A model generated the notes under the pieces. That model was given only the letters and a program-made list of their open reading frames with translations. It searched no databases and was not told the origin of the DNA. From Geopseudomonas aromaticivorans (GTDB lineage: Bacteria > Pseudomonadota > Gammaproteobacteria > Pseudomonadales > Pseudomonadaceae), in NCBI RefSeq assembly GCF_019097855.1, contig NZ_JAHRGL010000062.1, positions 1-64,000 on the forward strand: 64,000 nt of DNA. The letters run 5' to 3'. Within the stretch, counting starts at the first letter, position 1, and each line of letters begins with the position of its first letter. The position numbers and the translations under genes are program-made. Shown in pieces: positions 1 through 7,557 of this stretch.

Positions 1-31
1 AATGCCACCCTAGCGTCGCTGCGCTCCGACT

Positions 32-122
32 GCCCGGCCGGATGGCCGTGGAACAGGTGGCCGGATGTGCGTGGAATGCCCGGCCGGATAAGCGTGGACT
101 GGGTGGCCGGATGGCGTGGAAT
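32..122. repeat. Short tandem repeat (two 45-46 bp units, each of two ~23 bp halves)
   Basis: Two near-identical units lie at 32-77 and 78-122. Each is made of two related halves built on a GGCCGGAT...CGTGGA core, so the core occurs four times in about 90 bases. The array runs directly into the truncated binding-protein gene and is translated as its first residues. The composition resembles the GC-rich intergenic repeats common in Pseudomonas, but I cannot assign it to a named family. Its position at the break of the gene suggests that it took part in the truncation. Confidence 0.75.
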
Positions 123-929
123 CCGCACTATGCCAGCGTCAGCCCTGACCTGCAGATCAAGATCTCGGCGATCCAGCAGGCTCATCGCTATGTGGTGCCC
201 TACATGTGGGGGTCGGTCGGGCTCTTCGTCAACACCCAATTGGTTGCCCCCTTGTACGGGGGCGAGCTGCCGAACAGCTGGAGCCTGCTGTTCGAGCCAC
301 AACAGACGGCGCGCCTGTCGCCATGCGGCGTCAGCCTGCTGAATGCCCAAGAGGAGGTGTTTTCCATCTGGTCCGCCTACAAGGGGCGCAGCCTCGGCAG
401 CAGCGGACCGAGCCGGATCGCCGCCGCAGCGCCGCTGATCCGCAATCCCGGCGTCCACATCGGCCCGCCGGAATTCTCCGCCTACATCGAGCAGATGCGC
501 ACCGGCAAGGTCTGCGCGGGCATGGCCTGGAGCGGCTTGGTCAATGCCGCCAACGACGACGGCAAGCTGCGCTACAGCATTCCCGCAGAAGGCAGCCTGC
601 TGTTCATCGACAGCCTGGCGATCCCGGCGAATGCGCCGAACCCGGCGCTGGCCCATCGGTTCATCGACTTCATGCTTGCGCCGGAAAACGCCGTGCGCAA
701 TGCCCGTGCTATCCACTTCACGCCGAGCCTCGACCTGAGCCGCGAGGAGTATCGCAGCCTGCTGCCGAAACTCAGCGTCCCCAGCAAGGAAGAACTGCGC
801 CGCCTGCACTTCCTCGAACCGATCACGGAAAAGCAGAAAGCCGCCATCGACGAGGGCTGGCAGCAGTACATCGTCAAGCACCGAGCAGAGCCACAGCCGC
901 TGGCACCAAAGGGAAGAGAAGGAGGCTAG
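42..929 (+). pseudogene. 5'-truncated polyamine ABC transporter substrate-binding protein (PotF/SpuE-like) remnant
   Basis: The open frame gives 295 residues. From about residue 27 it resembles the C-terminal two thirds of periplasmic putrescine/spermidine-binding proteins: VPYMWGSVG, the SW-LLF-P region, CGVSLL-A-EEVF, and an I-EGSLLFID-LAIPA-A stretch. A normal family member is about 360-370 residues and begins with a signal peptide and a first lobe. Both are missing here, and the first 26 residues are translated tandem repeat. No ribosome-binding site is seen. I infer a decayed gene, although the window starts only 41 bases upstream, so further fragments could lie outside. Family assignment is fairly secure; ligand is not. 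Confidence 0.7.
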
Positions 930-973
930 CGAACAACCCGCCCAGGCGCGCGGCCCGGAGTCCAGAAAGCACA

Positions 974-1336
974 AGGGGGAGCCATAGGCTCCCCCTTCGA
1001 ATGGGTCATGCTTTGTTATTGTTGTGCTGACGGGCTTGTTGTTGTTTTTGGCTGCCCGTCCGGACAAAGGTCCGGTGCTGGCCCCAAGCCGGGACCTCAA
1101 GAGCAAACGTATTCCTTTGGACGCTGATATTGCCACTACCCTTGCGGGTTCAACCGGTGCTGGAGCTGCCTCGGGGCAGTTTTGTTGTTCTCGGTCCGGT
1201 CGAGGGAGAACCCTGTCGGGCAACTCCTCTCCAAAAGAATCTGTTTCCTGCGCCTCCACCCTGTTGTTTTTGTTGTGTCGGAGCCGTTACGTCTTGTTTT
1301 TATTGTGTTGGTTCAGCGTTGTTGTTTTTGTTATGC
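974..1336 (-). ncRNA. Crc/Hfq-sequestering small RNA (CrcZ/CrcY/CrcX family)
   Basis: The minus-strand transcript from about 1336 to the hairpin at 975-995 would be about 360 nt, matching the known 350-410 nt of CrcZ/CrcY. It carries six A-rich motifs of the AAnAAnAA type, at about 1318-1332, 1293-1309, 1261-1277, 1180-1189, 1035-1051 and 1011-1026. These are the Hfq/Crc binding elements of this RNA family. A -24/-12 promoter sits at the right distance and a 9-bp hairpin closes the 3' end. In Pseudomonas these RNAs are induced by CbrB and titrate Hfq/Crc, relieving catabolite repression. cbrAB is not next to it in this window, so it may be a CrcY- or CrcX-type copy. The 5' end is inferred from the promoter. 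Confidence 0.85.
975..995 (-). terminator. Hairpin at the 3' end of the CrcZ-like RNA
   Basis: A perfect 9-bp stem (GGGGGAGCC with its complement) with a three-base loop. On the minus strand it is followed by TTGTGCTTTC, only a weak U-run. It also lies downstream of the plus-strand remnant gene and could serve both directions. Confidence 0.6.
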
Positions 1337-1345
1337 CATAGATAA

Positions 1346-1362
1346 AGCATGCGCCATGCCAA
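1346..1362 (-). promoter_or_regulatory. Sigma-54 (-24/-12) promoter of the CrcZ-like RNA
   Basis: On the minus strand the site reads TTGGCATGGCGCATGCT. It matches the consensus YTGGCACGNNNNTTGCW with two differences and keeps the essential GG and GC at the right spacing. Transcription would start near 1334-1336, just before the first A-rich motif. CrcZ-family genes are known to depend on RpoN and the activator CbrB; a CbrB site would be expected in 1370-1600 but I could not define one. Confidence 0.75.
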
Positions 1363-1646
1363 CTTTTTAAAATCCTTTAAAATCAACAGCTTACATATTT
1401 TTCCAGTGACGGCGCGGGCGAAAAAGCCGGAAATCCGTTACCCACAACCTCAGGCAGCGTTACGCCGGACCGGAGCGGTAACATCTGCGCCACCGGCCTG
1501 CGAGCCGCTCGAACCGACATCAGGGCGTCGATCATCACCGCGCTGGTGTAGGCCAGGCTGCCGTCTCTGTGGCGATGGCCGACCAGGTGGACTGGCCGCA
1601 CTGGTTTTCCTTGCGCAGGTAGACGAGAGCGAGGAGCCGGGGCGAT
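1363..1646. other. Gene-free stretch upstream of the CrcZ-like promoter
   Basis: No convincing gene is seen. It should hold the upstream activator site of the sigma-54 promoter. A minus-strand frame across 1383-1601 gives a peptide with a faint transposase-like look, too weak to call. Confidence 0.4.
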
Positions 1647-2237
1647 TCAGCGTACGCGCTGCGCAGCGTCAACGATGTCGTAGCTGTAGGTACCGCTGGG
1701 GGTGTCCACCACGACCTCAATCACCTTGTCGCACTTGCCCACCGAGAAAATCGCCGCGTTGCCGTACCTGACGCGGATCGGGAGTTTCGGAGCCAGGTGC
1801 GAATCGGGATACGCCCTGACCTCGCAGTTGCCGCGATTGAGCGTCACACCGTCGATGGTGAGCAAATCCGTCTTGGCGCGAATCACCACCTTGCGCAAAG
1901 TGAGGCCATAGGGAGCGTCGACAACAAACTCGACGCTCATAGGGTCACTCTCAGGGATTTCGCTCTCAGCCGTTTCGTCTTCGTCGGCGGCGCCGTCATC
2001 GGACCCGCCATTGCCTTCCTCGACCTCGCCCGACTCGACCGCCGCCATCCATGCCCGCTCCTCATCGGTGAAGCCGTCAGCCTGTGCATCCGCGCCAGCA
2101 GCCATTGCAGCTTCCATTGCACTTCGCTGCTCCTGGCTCATACCGCGAGTGTCGATGATCGAGTCTGCTTGAGCCACCCCGCCGCACATCGACAACGCCA
2201 GGGCTGCGGCGCTGAGAAATTTCTTGTCCATGTCCAT
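1647..2237 (-). CDS. Secreted protein of unknown function
   Basis: The product has 196 residues. Residues 1-24 form a clear Sec signal peptide (basic start, hydrophobic core, cleavage after VAQA). Residues 40-100 are very acidic (runs of E and D with G), a flexible linker. Residues 100-190 form a compact, probably beta-rich domain with two cysteines (about C138 and C169) that could form a disulfide in the periplasm. I do not recognise the family. A second ATG two codons downstream could be the true start; neither has a strong ribosome-binding site. The gene is separated from the CAP-domain gene upstream by about 100 bases and has the same direction. Confidence 0.6.
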   Translation of the reverse strand: MDMDKKFLSAAALALSMCGGVAQADSIIDTRGMSQEQRSAMEAAMAAGADAQADGFTDEERAWMAAVESGEVEEGNGGSDDGAADEDETAESEIPESDPMSVEFVVDAPYGLTLRKVVIRAKTDLLTIDGVTLNRGNCEVRAYPDSHLAPKLPIRVRYGNAAIFSVGKCDKVIEVVVDTPSGTYSYDIVDAAQRVR

Positions 2238-2345
2238 CTTTTCGTCCGTTCAGAATCATCGCCGCCGGGAGCAATGGCCCCAAGCATAGCGGTCGCAGGG
2301 AGTGTTTCCTGCCGTAATGGGTCGTGGCCCAGGCTGCGCGGGGGC

Positions 2346-3197
2346 TCACGGCGTCCCGAACAGCGCCGTCCAGTAGATCCCCGCATCGCTCTTCGGATCG
2401 GTCGCGTAAGCCGCGCCCAGTTCGCGGAACTGCGGGTTCATCAGGTTGGCGCAGTGCCCGGGGCTGGCCAGCCAACCGTCGACCACCTTGCGCGCGCTGT
2501 CCTGCCCGGCGGCGATGTTCTCGCCGACCTGCCGGCCGGTGTAGCCGGCCAGTTCCGCGCGGTCGCTGGGGATGCGGCCGTCGCGGTCCTTGTGGGCAAA
2601 GAAGTTGCCGTTGGCCATGGCCCGGCTGTGCGTCTCGGCCACCGTGCCCAGCACGGCGCTCCAGGCCAGCGGCGCCGCCGCGGCGAAGGGCTGGCCGCCG
2701 CACTGGCGCGACTGCGCGCGGACGGCGTTGATCTGTTCGAGCAGTTTCTGCCCTTCCGCCTGCCAGTCGCCCATGCGCCCGGCCAGCAGCGGCCGCGCCA
2801 GCACGATGCGCCAGTCGCGCCCCGCGCGACTGACACCGATGTCGACGAACTGCGGGTCCAGCACGACCTGGCAGAAGCTCGCCTGCAACATGGCGATGGC
2901 TGCCTGCGCGTCGCGCGGCCCGGACAGGCTGATCGCCTGGGCAGTTTCCATTTGATAGGTCGCGCGGCTCAGCGCCTGCTGCAAGTCCCCGACACTGCCG
3001 GTCGGCAGGATCAGCCGCGGATCGGCCGCCAGCGGCGGCAACTCCTCGGATACCTGGCCGGCGCAACGCTGCACCTGGGCCCGGTAGGCGTTGATCGACT
3101 CCAGCAACTGCGCCTCTTCGCTCGCCCCGGCCGCAGTGGCGAACAGCAAACCCAGCGACAACGCGGCAAGCCGCGTCATGTATGAAGCAATGTGCAT
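2346..3197 (-). CDS. CAP-domain (SCP/PR-1-like) secreted protein
   Basis: The product has 283 residues. I chose the ATG at 3197 because AAGGAGGT lies six bases before it, and a signal peptide follows (cleavage near AAGA at about residue 24). Residues 30-140 have no recognised domain and include an NAYRAQ motif that echoes the later NAVRAQ. The C-terminal half (about 155-283) is a CAP domain: NAVRAQSR, the HSRAMANGNFFAH motif, VGENIAAGQ, W--SPGHC-NLMNP-F-ELG-AY and a final YW---FG. The His and Glu of the CAP cavity are visible. CAP proteins are extracytoplasmic with varied roles; the role here is unknown. The N-terminal half may be a diverged duplicate. Confidence 0.8.
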   Translation of the reverse strand: MHIASYMTRLAALSLGLLFATAAGASEEAQLLESINAYRAQVQRCAGQVSEELPPLAADPRLILPTGSVGDLQQALSRATYQMETAQAISLSGPRDAQAAIAMLQASFCQVVLDPQFVDIGVSRAGRDWRIVLARPLLAGRMGDWQAEGQKLLEQINAVRAQSRQCGGQPFAAAAPLAWSAVLGTVAETHSRAMANGNFFAHKDRDGRIPSDRAELAGYTGRQVGENIAAGQDSARKVVDGWLASPGHCANLMNPQFRELGAAYATDPKSDAGIYWTALFGTP

Positions 3198-3348
3198 GGC
3201 AACCTCCTTGATCCGATGGCCGCCATGATGCGCGATTGCCAGGCTTTTGCGCACGCCTGGCGGCGAGGACGGGACACAGAGCGTCCCGTTGAGGGCTGCA
3301 GGCCGCGCCATCTGTGCGCCCCGCGACGGGCCGGCTATGATCGAGGCC

Positions 3349-3750
3349 ATGAACAGCCCAGCGCCGCTCCGCCAGCCCTGCCCGCCCGGTGTCTGCATTT
3401 GCAGGCACCGCGAGCTGCTGGACGATCCGCACGGTGATCGGCGCATCCTGCGGCTGACCCGCCACGAGGAAAAGCGTCTGCTCGAACGCCTGGAAAACCT
3501 GCAGAGCCTGGACGATCTGGAGCATCTGCAGCGGCGCATGTACGAACAGCTGGGCATTCGCCTGAGAGTCGCCCCCAGCCACAACGAAGTGCGCAGCATG
3601 CGCGGCATCGCCATCCAGCTCGCCGACCAACCCGGCCTGTGCCGCAAGACCCGCCGCACGATCCCGGCAGCGATCCGCCGCGCCCTCGAGAGCCGCCCGG
3701 AAATCGCCTACCGCCTGCTCGATGCCAACGACCTGCTGCGCGACGCCTGA
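3349..3750 (+). CDS. Conserved small protein with an N-terminal Cys cluster
   Basis: The product is 133 residues from the ATG at 3349, which has GAGG just upstream; an in-frame ATG four codons earlier is an alternative. The start holds a CPPGVCICRHRELLDDP stretch (C-x4-C-x-C). A charged helical middle follows (LTRHEEKRLLERLENL--LDDLEHLQRRM) and then a basic C-terminal part. No signal peptide or membrane segment is seen, so it should be cytoplasmic. The three cysteines could bind a metal, but this is inference. I do not recognise the family. It lies divergently from the CAP-domain gene, 151 bases away. Confidence 0.6.
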   Translation: MNSPAPLRQPCPPGVCICRHRELLDDPHGDRRILRLTRHEEKRLLERLENLQSLDDLEHLQRRMYEQLGIRLRVAPSHNEVRSMRGIAIQLADQPGLCRKTRRTIPAAIRRALESRPEIAYRLLDANDLLRDA

Positions 3751-3859
3751 ACGAATCAGCCCGCACACAAGGCGGCGCCGTAGCTCCTTCCGCGCTGAGG
3801 GCGGCGCAAGGCCAGGTCACCCGCACGTCACACGAATGATCAAAAACCTCCCAAGCCGC

Positions 3860-3865
3860 TACAAT
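3860..3865 (+). promoter_or_regulatory. Possible -10 element (TACAAT) for rlhA
   Basis: TACAAT lies 24 bases before the rlhA start codon. The -35 region is poor (GATCAA at 3838-3843 with a 16-base spacer), so this is only a plausible sigma-70 promoter. Confidence 0.35.
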
Positions 3866-3888
3866 ACGAGGTTTGCTTCATAGCGCTC

Positions 3889-5895
3889 ATGAGCCTGTCC
3901 ATGTCATCACCCAAGCACCATCTGGAACTGCTGAGCCCCGCGCGGGATGTGTCCATTGCCAAGGAAGCCATTCTGCATGGCGCCGATGCCGTGTATATCG
4001 GCGGCCCCAGCTTTGGTGCGCGGCACAATGCCGGCAACAGCGTGGCGGAAATTGCCGAACTGGTGGAGTTTGCCCATCTGTTCCATGCCAAGGTATTTGT
4101 CACCCTCAATACCATCCTGCATGACGACGAACTGGAACCGGCCCGCCAGCTGATCTGGCAACTCTACGACGCCGGCATCGATGTGCTGATCGTGCAGGAC
4201 ATGGGCATCCTCGAGATGGACCTGCCGCCCATCGAGCTGCATGCCAGTACGCAGACCGATATCCGCACCCTGGAAAAGGCCAAGTTCCTCTCCGACGCGG
4301 GCTTCTCCCAACTGGTGCTGGCGCGCGAGCTCAATCTGCAGGAAATCCGCGCGATCAGCCAGCAGGTCGACGCCACCATCGAGTTCTTCATCCATGGCGC
4401 CCTGTGCGTGGCGTTCTCGGGGCAGTGCAACATTTCCCACGCGCAGACCGGGCGCAGCGCCAACCGTGGCGACTGCTCGCAGGCCTGCCGCCTGCCGTAC
4501 ACCCTGAAGGACGATCAGGGCCGGGTGGTGGCCTACGACAAGCACCTGCTGTCGATGAAGGACAACAACCAGACGGACAACCTGCTGGATCTGGTCGATG
4601 CCGGCGTGCGCTCGTTCAAGATCGAGGGCCGCTACAAGGATGTGAGCTACGTGAAGAACATCACGGCGCACTACCGCCAGCAACTGGACCGGATCCTCGA
4701 CGTGCGCCCCGAGCTGGCCCGCGCCTCCAGCGGCTTCACCGAGCACTTCTTCGTGCCCAACACGGAAAAGACCTTCCACCGTGGCAGCACGGATTACTTC
4801 GTCAGCGAGCGCAAGATCGATATCGGCGCCTTCGAGTCGCCGAAGTTCGTCGGCCTGCCGGTGGGCGAGATCGTCAAGGTCGGCAAGCATGACTTCACCG
4901 CCAACACCAGCGAACCACTGAGCAACGGCGATGGTCTGAACGTGCTGGTCAAGCGCGAAGTGGTGGGCTTCCGTGCCAACATCGTCGAGCCGCTCGGCCA
5001 GTTCGAGGAGGACGGCCAGCCCCGCTGGCAGTACCGCGTGGTGCCCAACGAGATGCCGGCGGAACTGAAGCAGCTGCGCCCGCAGCACGTGCTGAACCGC
5101 AACCTGGACCACAACTGGCAACAGGCGCTGCTGAAAACCTCGGCCGAGCGCCGCGTGGCGGTCAGCTGGCAGGCCCGGCTGAGCGAGGAACAGCTCACCC
5201 TGAGCGTGACCAGCGAGGAAGGCATCAGCGCCTCGGCCAGCCTGGCCGGGCCGTTCGGTCCGGCGAAGAACCCGCAGCAGGCGCACGAGCAGCTGCGCGA
5301 CACGCTGAGCAAGCTGGGCACCACCATCTACCACGCACAGGACGTGCAGATCGACGCACCGCAGGCGTTGTTCGTGCCCAACTCGCAGCTCAAGGCCCTG
5401 CGTCGCGAAGCCATCGACGCGCTGACCACCGCGCGCGTTGCCGCCCATCCGCGCGGCAGCCGCAAGCCAGTCAGCGTGCCGCCGCCGGTGTATCCGGAGT
5501 CGCACCTGACCTTCCTGGCCAACGTGTACAACGAGAAGGCGCGCGCCTTCTATCACCGCTATGGCGTGCAGCTGATCGACGCGGCCTACGAGGCCCACGA
5601 GGAGGCCGGCGAAGTGCCGGTGATGATCACCAAGCACTGCCTGCGCTTCTCCTTCAACCTGTGTCCCAAACAGGCCAAGGGCGTCACCGGCGTGCGCACC
5701 AAGGTCGCACCGATGCAGCTGGTGCATCAGGACGAGGTGCTGACCCTGAAGTTCGACTGCAAGCCGTGCGAGATGCACATCATCGGAAAGATGAAGGGTC
5801 ATATCCTCAACCTGCCGCAGCCCGGCAGCGCCGCCAGCATCGTCGGCCACATCAGCCCAGAGGATCTGCTCAAGACCATCAGGCACAAGCACTGA
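3889..5895 (+). CDS. rlhA: 23S rRNA 5-hydroxycytidine C2501 synthase (peptidase U32 family)
   Basis: The product has 668 residues, like E. coli RlhA (about 650) and longer than the paralog TrhP/YegQ (about 450). It starts with the family signature HHLELLSPARD and AILHGADAVYIGGP. The central block has FFIHGALCVAFSGQC, the NRGDCSQACRLPY signature and LVDAGVRSFKIEGRYK. The C-terminal part carries further cysteines (TKHCLRFSFNLCPK and FDCKPCEMH), typical of the long form; family cysteines are thought to hold an Fe-S cluster. RlhA hydroxylates C2501 of 23S rRNA using prephenate-derived chemistry. The start is not decided: ATG at 3889 or 3901, neither with a clear ribosome-binding site. It ends 112 bases before the convergent tRNA. 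Confidence 0.9.
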   Translation: MSLSMSSPKHHLELLSPARDVSIAKEAILHGADAVYIGGPSFGARHNAGNSVAEIAELVEFAHLFHAKVFVTLNTILHDDELEPARQLIWQLYDAGIDVLIVQDMGILEMDLPPIELHASTQTDIRTLEKAKFLSDAGFSQLVLARELNLQEIRAISQQVDATIEFFIHGALCVAFSGQCNISHAQTGRSANRGDCSQACRLPYTLKDDQGRVVAYDKHLLSMKDNNQTDNLLDLVDAGVRSFKIEGRYKDVSYVKNITAHYRQQLDRILDVRPELARASSGFTEHFFVPNTEKTFHRGSTDYFVSERKIDIGAFESPKFVGLPVGEIVKVGKHDFTANTSEPLSNGDGLNVLVKREVVGFRANIVEPLGQFEEDGQPRWQYRVVPNEMPAELKQLRPQHVLNRNLDHNWQQALLKTSAERRVAVSWQARLSEEQLTLSVTSEEGISASASLAGPFGPAKNPQQAHEQLRDTLSKLGTTIYHAQDVQIDAPQALFVPNSQLKALRREAIDALTTARVAAHPRGSRKPVSVPPPVYPESHLTFLANVYNEKARAFYHRYGVQLIDAAYEAHEEAGEVPVMITKHCLRFSFNLCPKQAKGVTGVRTKVAPMQLVHQDEVLTLKFDCKPCEMHIIGKMKGHILNLPQPGSAASIVGHISPEDLLKTIRHKH

Positions 5896-5906
5896 TGGCC
5901 GCCTTG

Positions 5907-5936
5907 ACGGCCTCTCCTTGCAGAAGGAGAGGCCGT
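5907..5936 (+). terminator. Strong hairpin after rlhA
   Basis: A perfect 13-bp stem (ACGGCCTCTCCTT and its complement) with a four-base loop, 11 bases after the rlhA stop. No T-run follows directly, so it may work together with the next hairpin. Confidence 0.55.
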
Positions 5937-5967
5937 ATCCACCGTTGCCGGCACGAATCACGCGCAC

Positions 5968-6000
5968 AAAAAAAGGCCACTCGATTGAGTGGCCTTTTTC
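5968..6000. terminator. Bidirectional terminator between rlhA and the initiator tRNA
   Basis: An 8-bp stem GGCCACTC/GAGTGGCC with a four-base loop has an A-run on one side and a T-run on the other. It therefore reads as an intrinsic terminator on both strands, ending rlhA and the tRNA transcript. Confidence 0.85.
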
Positions 6001-6006
6001 GAAAAC

Positions 6007-6083
<77 letters not shown>

Positions 6084-6089
6084 CCGATC

Positions 6090-6117
6090 ATTCTACTGAA
6101 ATAAACGAAGCAGTCAA
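6090..6117 (-). promoter_or_regulatory. Sigma-70 promoter of the initiator tRNA
   Basis: On the minus strand TTGACT (6117-6112) and TAGAAT (6095-6090) are separated by 16 bases. The -10 box ends 7 bases before the mature tRNA 5' end, a typical tight tRNA promoter layout. Confidence 0.7.
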
Positions 6118-6337
6118 TCTATTTTTGATATTCAATAAATCCAGTCAATGAGCAAACCGAGGCACCGCAGCAGCCGAGCGCCGTTTCGTCCCACTGCAAG
6201 CAGACTTTTACGGGATTCTCAGGGGCCGACCCTGCCTTGCCCCCCATCATGAACAGCCGGGCAGGTTGCCACGAGGACAGCAGAATTCAGCGGTTTTTTG
6301 TCCGGCGCTGGTCGCCATGATTTTCCAGACGAAAAAA
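6118..6337. other. Non-coding stretch between tRNA and cold-shock gene
   Basis: No gene or RNA structure recognised apart from the flanking promoter and terminator. Confidence 0.4.
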
Positions 6338-6362
6338 AGCCCCGCAATGCGGGGCTTTTTCT
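6331..6362 (-). terminator. Intrinsic terminator of the first cold-shock gene
   Basis: An 8-bp stem AGCCCCGC/GCGGGGCT with a three-base loop; on the minus strand it is followed by a run of T. It lies 12-40 bases after the stop codon. Confidence 0.85.
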
Positions 6363-6374
6363 GGATCAGGCGTC

Positions 6375-6587
6375 TTAGTTGACTTGAACCTGATCGGCCT
6401 GCATCCCTTTCTGGCCTTTGGTAGGCACGAAGGAGACGGATTGGCCTTCGCTCAGGCTTTTGAAGCCTGTGCTTTCGATTGAGCGGTAGTGGACGAAAAG
6501 GTCAGCACTGCCGTCAGCCGGAGTGATGAAGCCGAAGCCTTTTTCATCGTTGAACCATTTTACGGTGCCATTTTGACGACCAGACAT
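6375..6587 (-). CDS. Cold-shock domain protein (CspA family)
   Basis: The product has 70 residues from the ATG at 6587, preceded by GGAGA at seven bases. It is a single OB-fold cold-shock domain: the RNP1 motif KGFGFITP (residues about 16-23) and the RNP2 motif LFVHY are both present, with GTVKWFN at the start. Such proteins bind single-stranded nucleic acid and melt RNA structure. RNP2 has VHY instead of the more common VHF. Upstream lies a leader of about 160 nt, as in cold-inducible csp genes, so post-transcriptional control by temperature is plausible. A second copy lies at 18672-18881. Confidence 0.95.
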   Translation of the reverse strand: MSGRQNGTVKWFNDEKGFGFITPADGSADLFVHYRSIESTGFKSLSEGQSVSFVPTKGQKGMQADQVQVN

Positions 6588-7140
6588 GATGTATCTCCAA
6601 GGTAAAATAAGACTGCGACACTGAAACATTCAGGCCGAGACTGAGAAGCGAAGAGCAAAACGAACCAAGGAGATGAGGCGTTGAAGCATCAAGCTGAGTA
6701 TCGAAGTGACAATTGCGAAGCAGTGGAGCCAATGTACTCCGTTTATTGAAAATGTATAGATTTATTTTCAGACCCTGGAAAAACAATAATTACCCATCAA
6801 ATATAAATTATTAAAACAATCACACAAGCCTTTGATTTCAAAAGGGCATTACTTGGGGTTTACGAAATAATCGGAGCTTTTTTGAAAAAGCGATTTCCGC
6901 AGGCCATGGCACCAAACGCCCGATGCAGGAGCCTTGGGCAGCATCCGGCGAGCGGCTTAAGAGAGCGCATCTCACCGACGTGAAGTCCCTTCCCAACGTG
7001 CGGCCAGCGCGCGATCTCGACAGCCCGCTGGCAGCGTGATGCGAAGCCTTCCCGGCTACACCCTTGCCGGAATGGAAGCCCCCAGCCTCCGCACAGGGCG
7101 CGCCAACACCGGCTCAGCCATGCCGCGGTCCTGCCAGCGC
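6588..7140. other. Csp leader and intergenic region without a gene
   Basis: 6588-6746 is the probable long 5' leader of the minus-strand cold-shock gene. 6740-6860 is clearly AT-rich against the high-GC background and holds its promoter. For 6860-7140 I see no gene; the open minus-strand frame there is antisense to ppiC and has no family resemblance. Confidence 0.45.
6753..6781 (-). promoter_or_regulatory. Likely promoter of the first cold-shock gene
   Basis: On the minus strand TTTCCA (6781-6776) and TATACA (6758-6753) are 17 bases apart, in an AT-rich tract. It would give a leader of about 160 nt, the size known for cspA-type mRNAs. Assignment is by inspection only. Confidence 0.4.
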
Positions 7141-7168
7141 TTGAATCGCTCTCTGATTCCGGTAGGCT
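7141..7168 (+). promoter_or_regulatory. Likely sigma-70 promoter of ppiC
   Basis: TTGAAT (7141-7146) and TAGGCT (7163-7168) with a 16-base spacer, about 30 bases before the ppiC start codon. Confidence 0.45.
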
Positions 7169-7198
7169 CAGTGGCTTCTTTGTAAGGAGTAATCCCCC

Positions 7199-7483
7199 AT
7201 GGCCAAAAAAGCCACTGCTCGTCACATCCTGGTTGCCAGCGAAGCCAAGTGCCTCGAGCTGAAAGCCGCCATCGAAGCCGGCGCCGATTTTGCGCAGGTT
7301 GCCAAGGACAACTCGACCTGCCCGTCCAGCCGTCAGGGTGGCGACCTCGGCTCGTTCGGTCCGGGCCAGATGGTCAAGGAGTTCGACACCGTGGTGTTCA
7401 GCGCCCCGATCAATGTCGTACAAGGCCCGGTGAAAACCCAGTTTGGCTACCACCTGCTGGAAGTCACCAGCCGCCAGGACTGA
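7199..7483 (+). CDS. ppiC: Parvulin-type peptidyl-prolyl cis-trans isomerase
   Basis: The product has 94 residues with AAGGAG ten bases before the ATG. It is a stand-alone parvulin domain, the same size as E. coli PpiC (93). Visible family features are ARHILV near the start, the DFAQVAK-NS-CPSS helix, GGDLGSFGPGQMVKEFD, and the C-terminal GPVKTQFGYHLLEV with the active-site histidine. There is no signal peptide, so it acts in the cytoplasm on prolyl bonds of folding proteins. The gene is monocistronic, convergent with zapA, and shares a bidirectional terminator with it. Confidence 0.95.
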   Translation: MAKKATARHILVASEAKCLELKAAIEAGADFAQVAKDNSTCPSSRQGGDLGSFGPGQMVKEFDTVVFSAPINVVQGPVKTQFGYHLLEVTSRQD

Positions 7484-7495
7484 TACGGATCTACG

Positions 7496-7530
7496 CAAAA
7501 AGGGCTGCCCTACGGCAGCCCTTTTTCTTT
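7496..7530. terminator. Bidirectional terminator between ppiC and zapA
   Basis: A 9-bp stem AGGGCTGCC/GGCAGCCCT with loop CTAC, an A-run before it and a T-run after it. It serves both convergent genes. Confidence 0.85.
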
Positions 7531-7557
7531 GCCCATCAAAACCCGGCAGGGCTGGCG

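Noticed and set aside
1383-1601. Minus-strand peptide with a faint transposase-like segment
   Set aside because: Only a few residues fit, with no catalytic motif or inverted repeats; it overlaps the region expected to regulate the CrcZ-like RNA.
3889-5895. Assignment of the U32 protein as TrhP (YegQ)
   Set aside because: Length of 668 residues and the extended cysteine-containing C-terminal part fit RlhA better than the shorter TrhP.
3907-5967. Minus-strand frame of 686 codons opposite rlhA
   Set aside because: Shadow of rlhA; no start signals or domain pattern.
6860-7498. Minus-strand frame of 212 codons upstream of and opposite ppiC
   Set aside because: Its first half is antisense to ppiC, it covers the ppiC promoter, and the product shows no family pattern.
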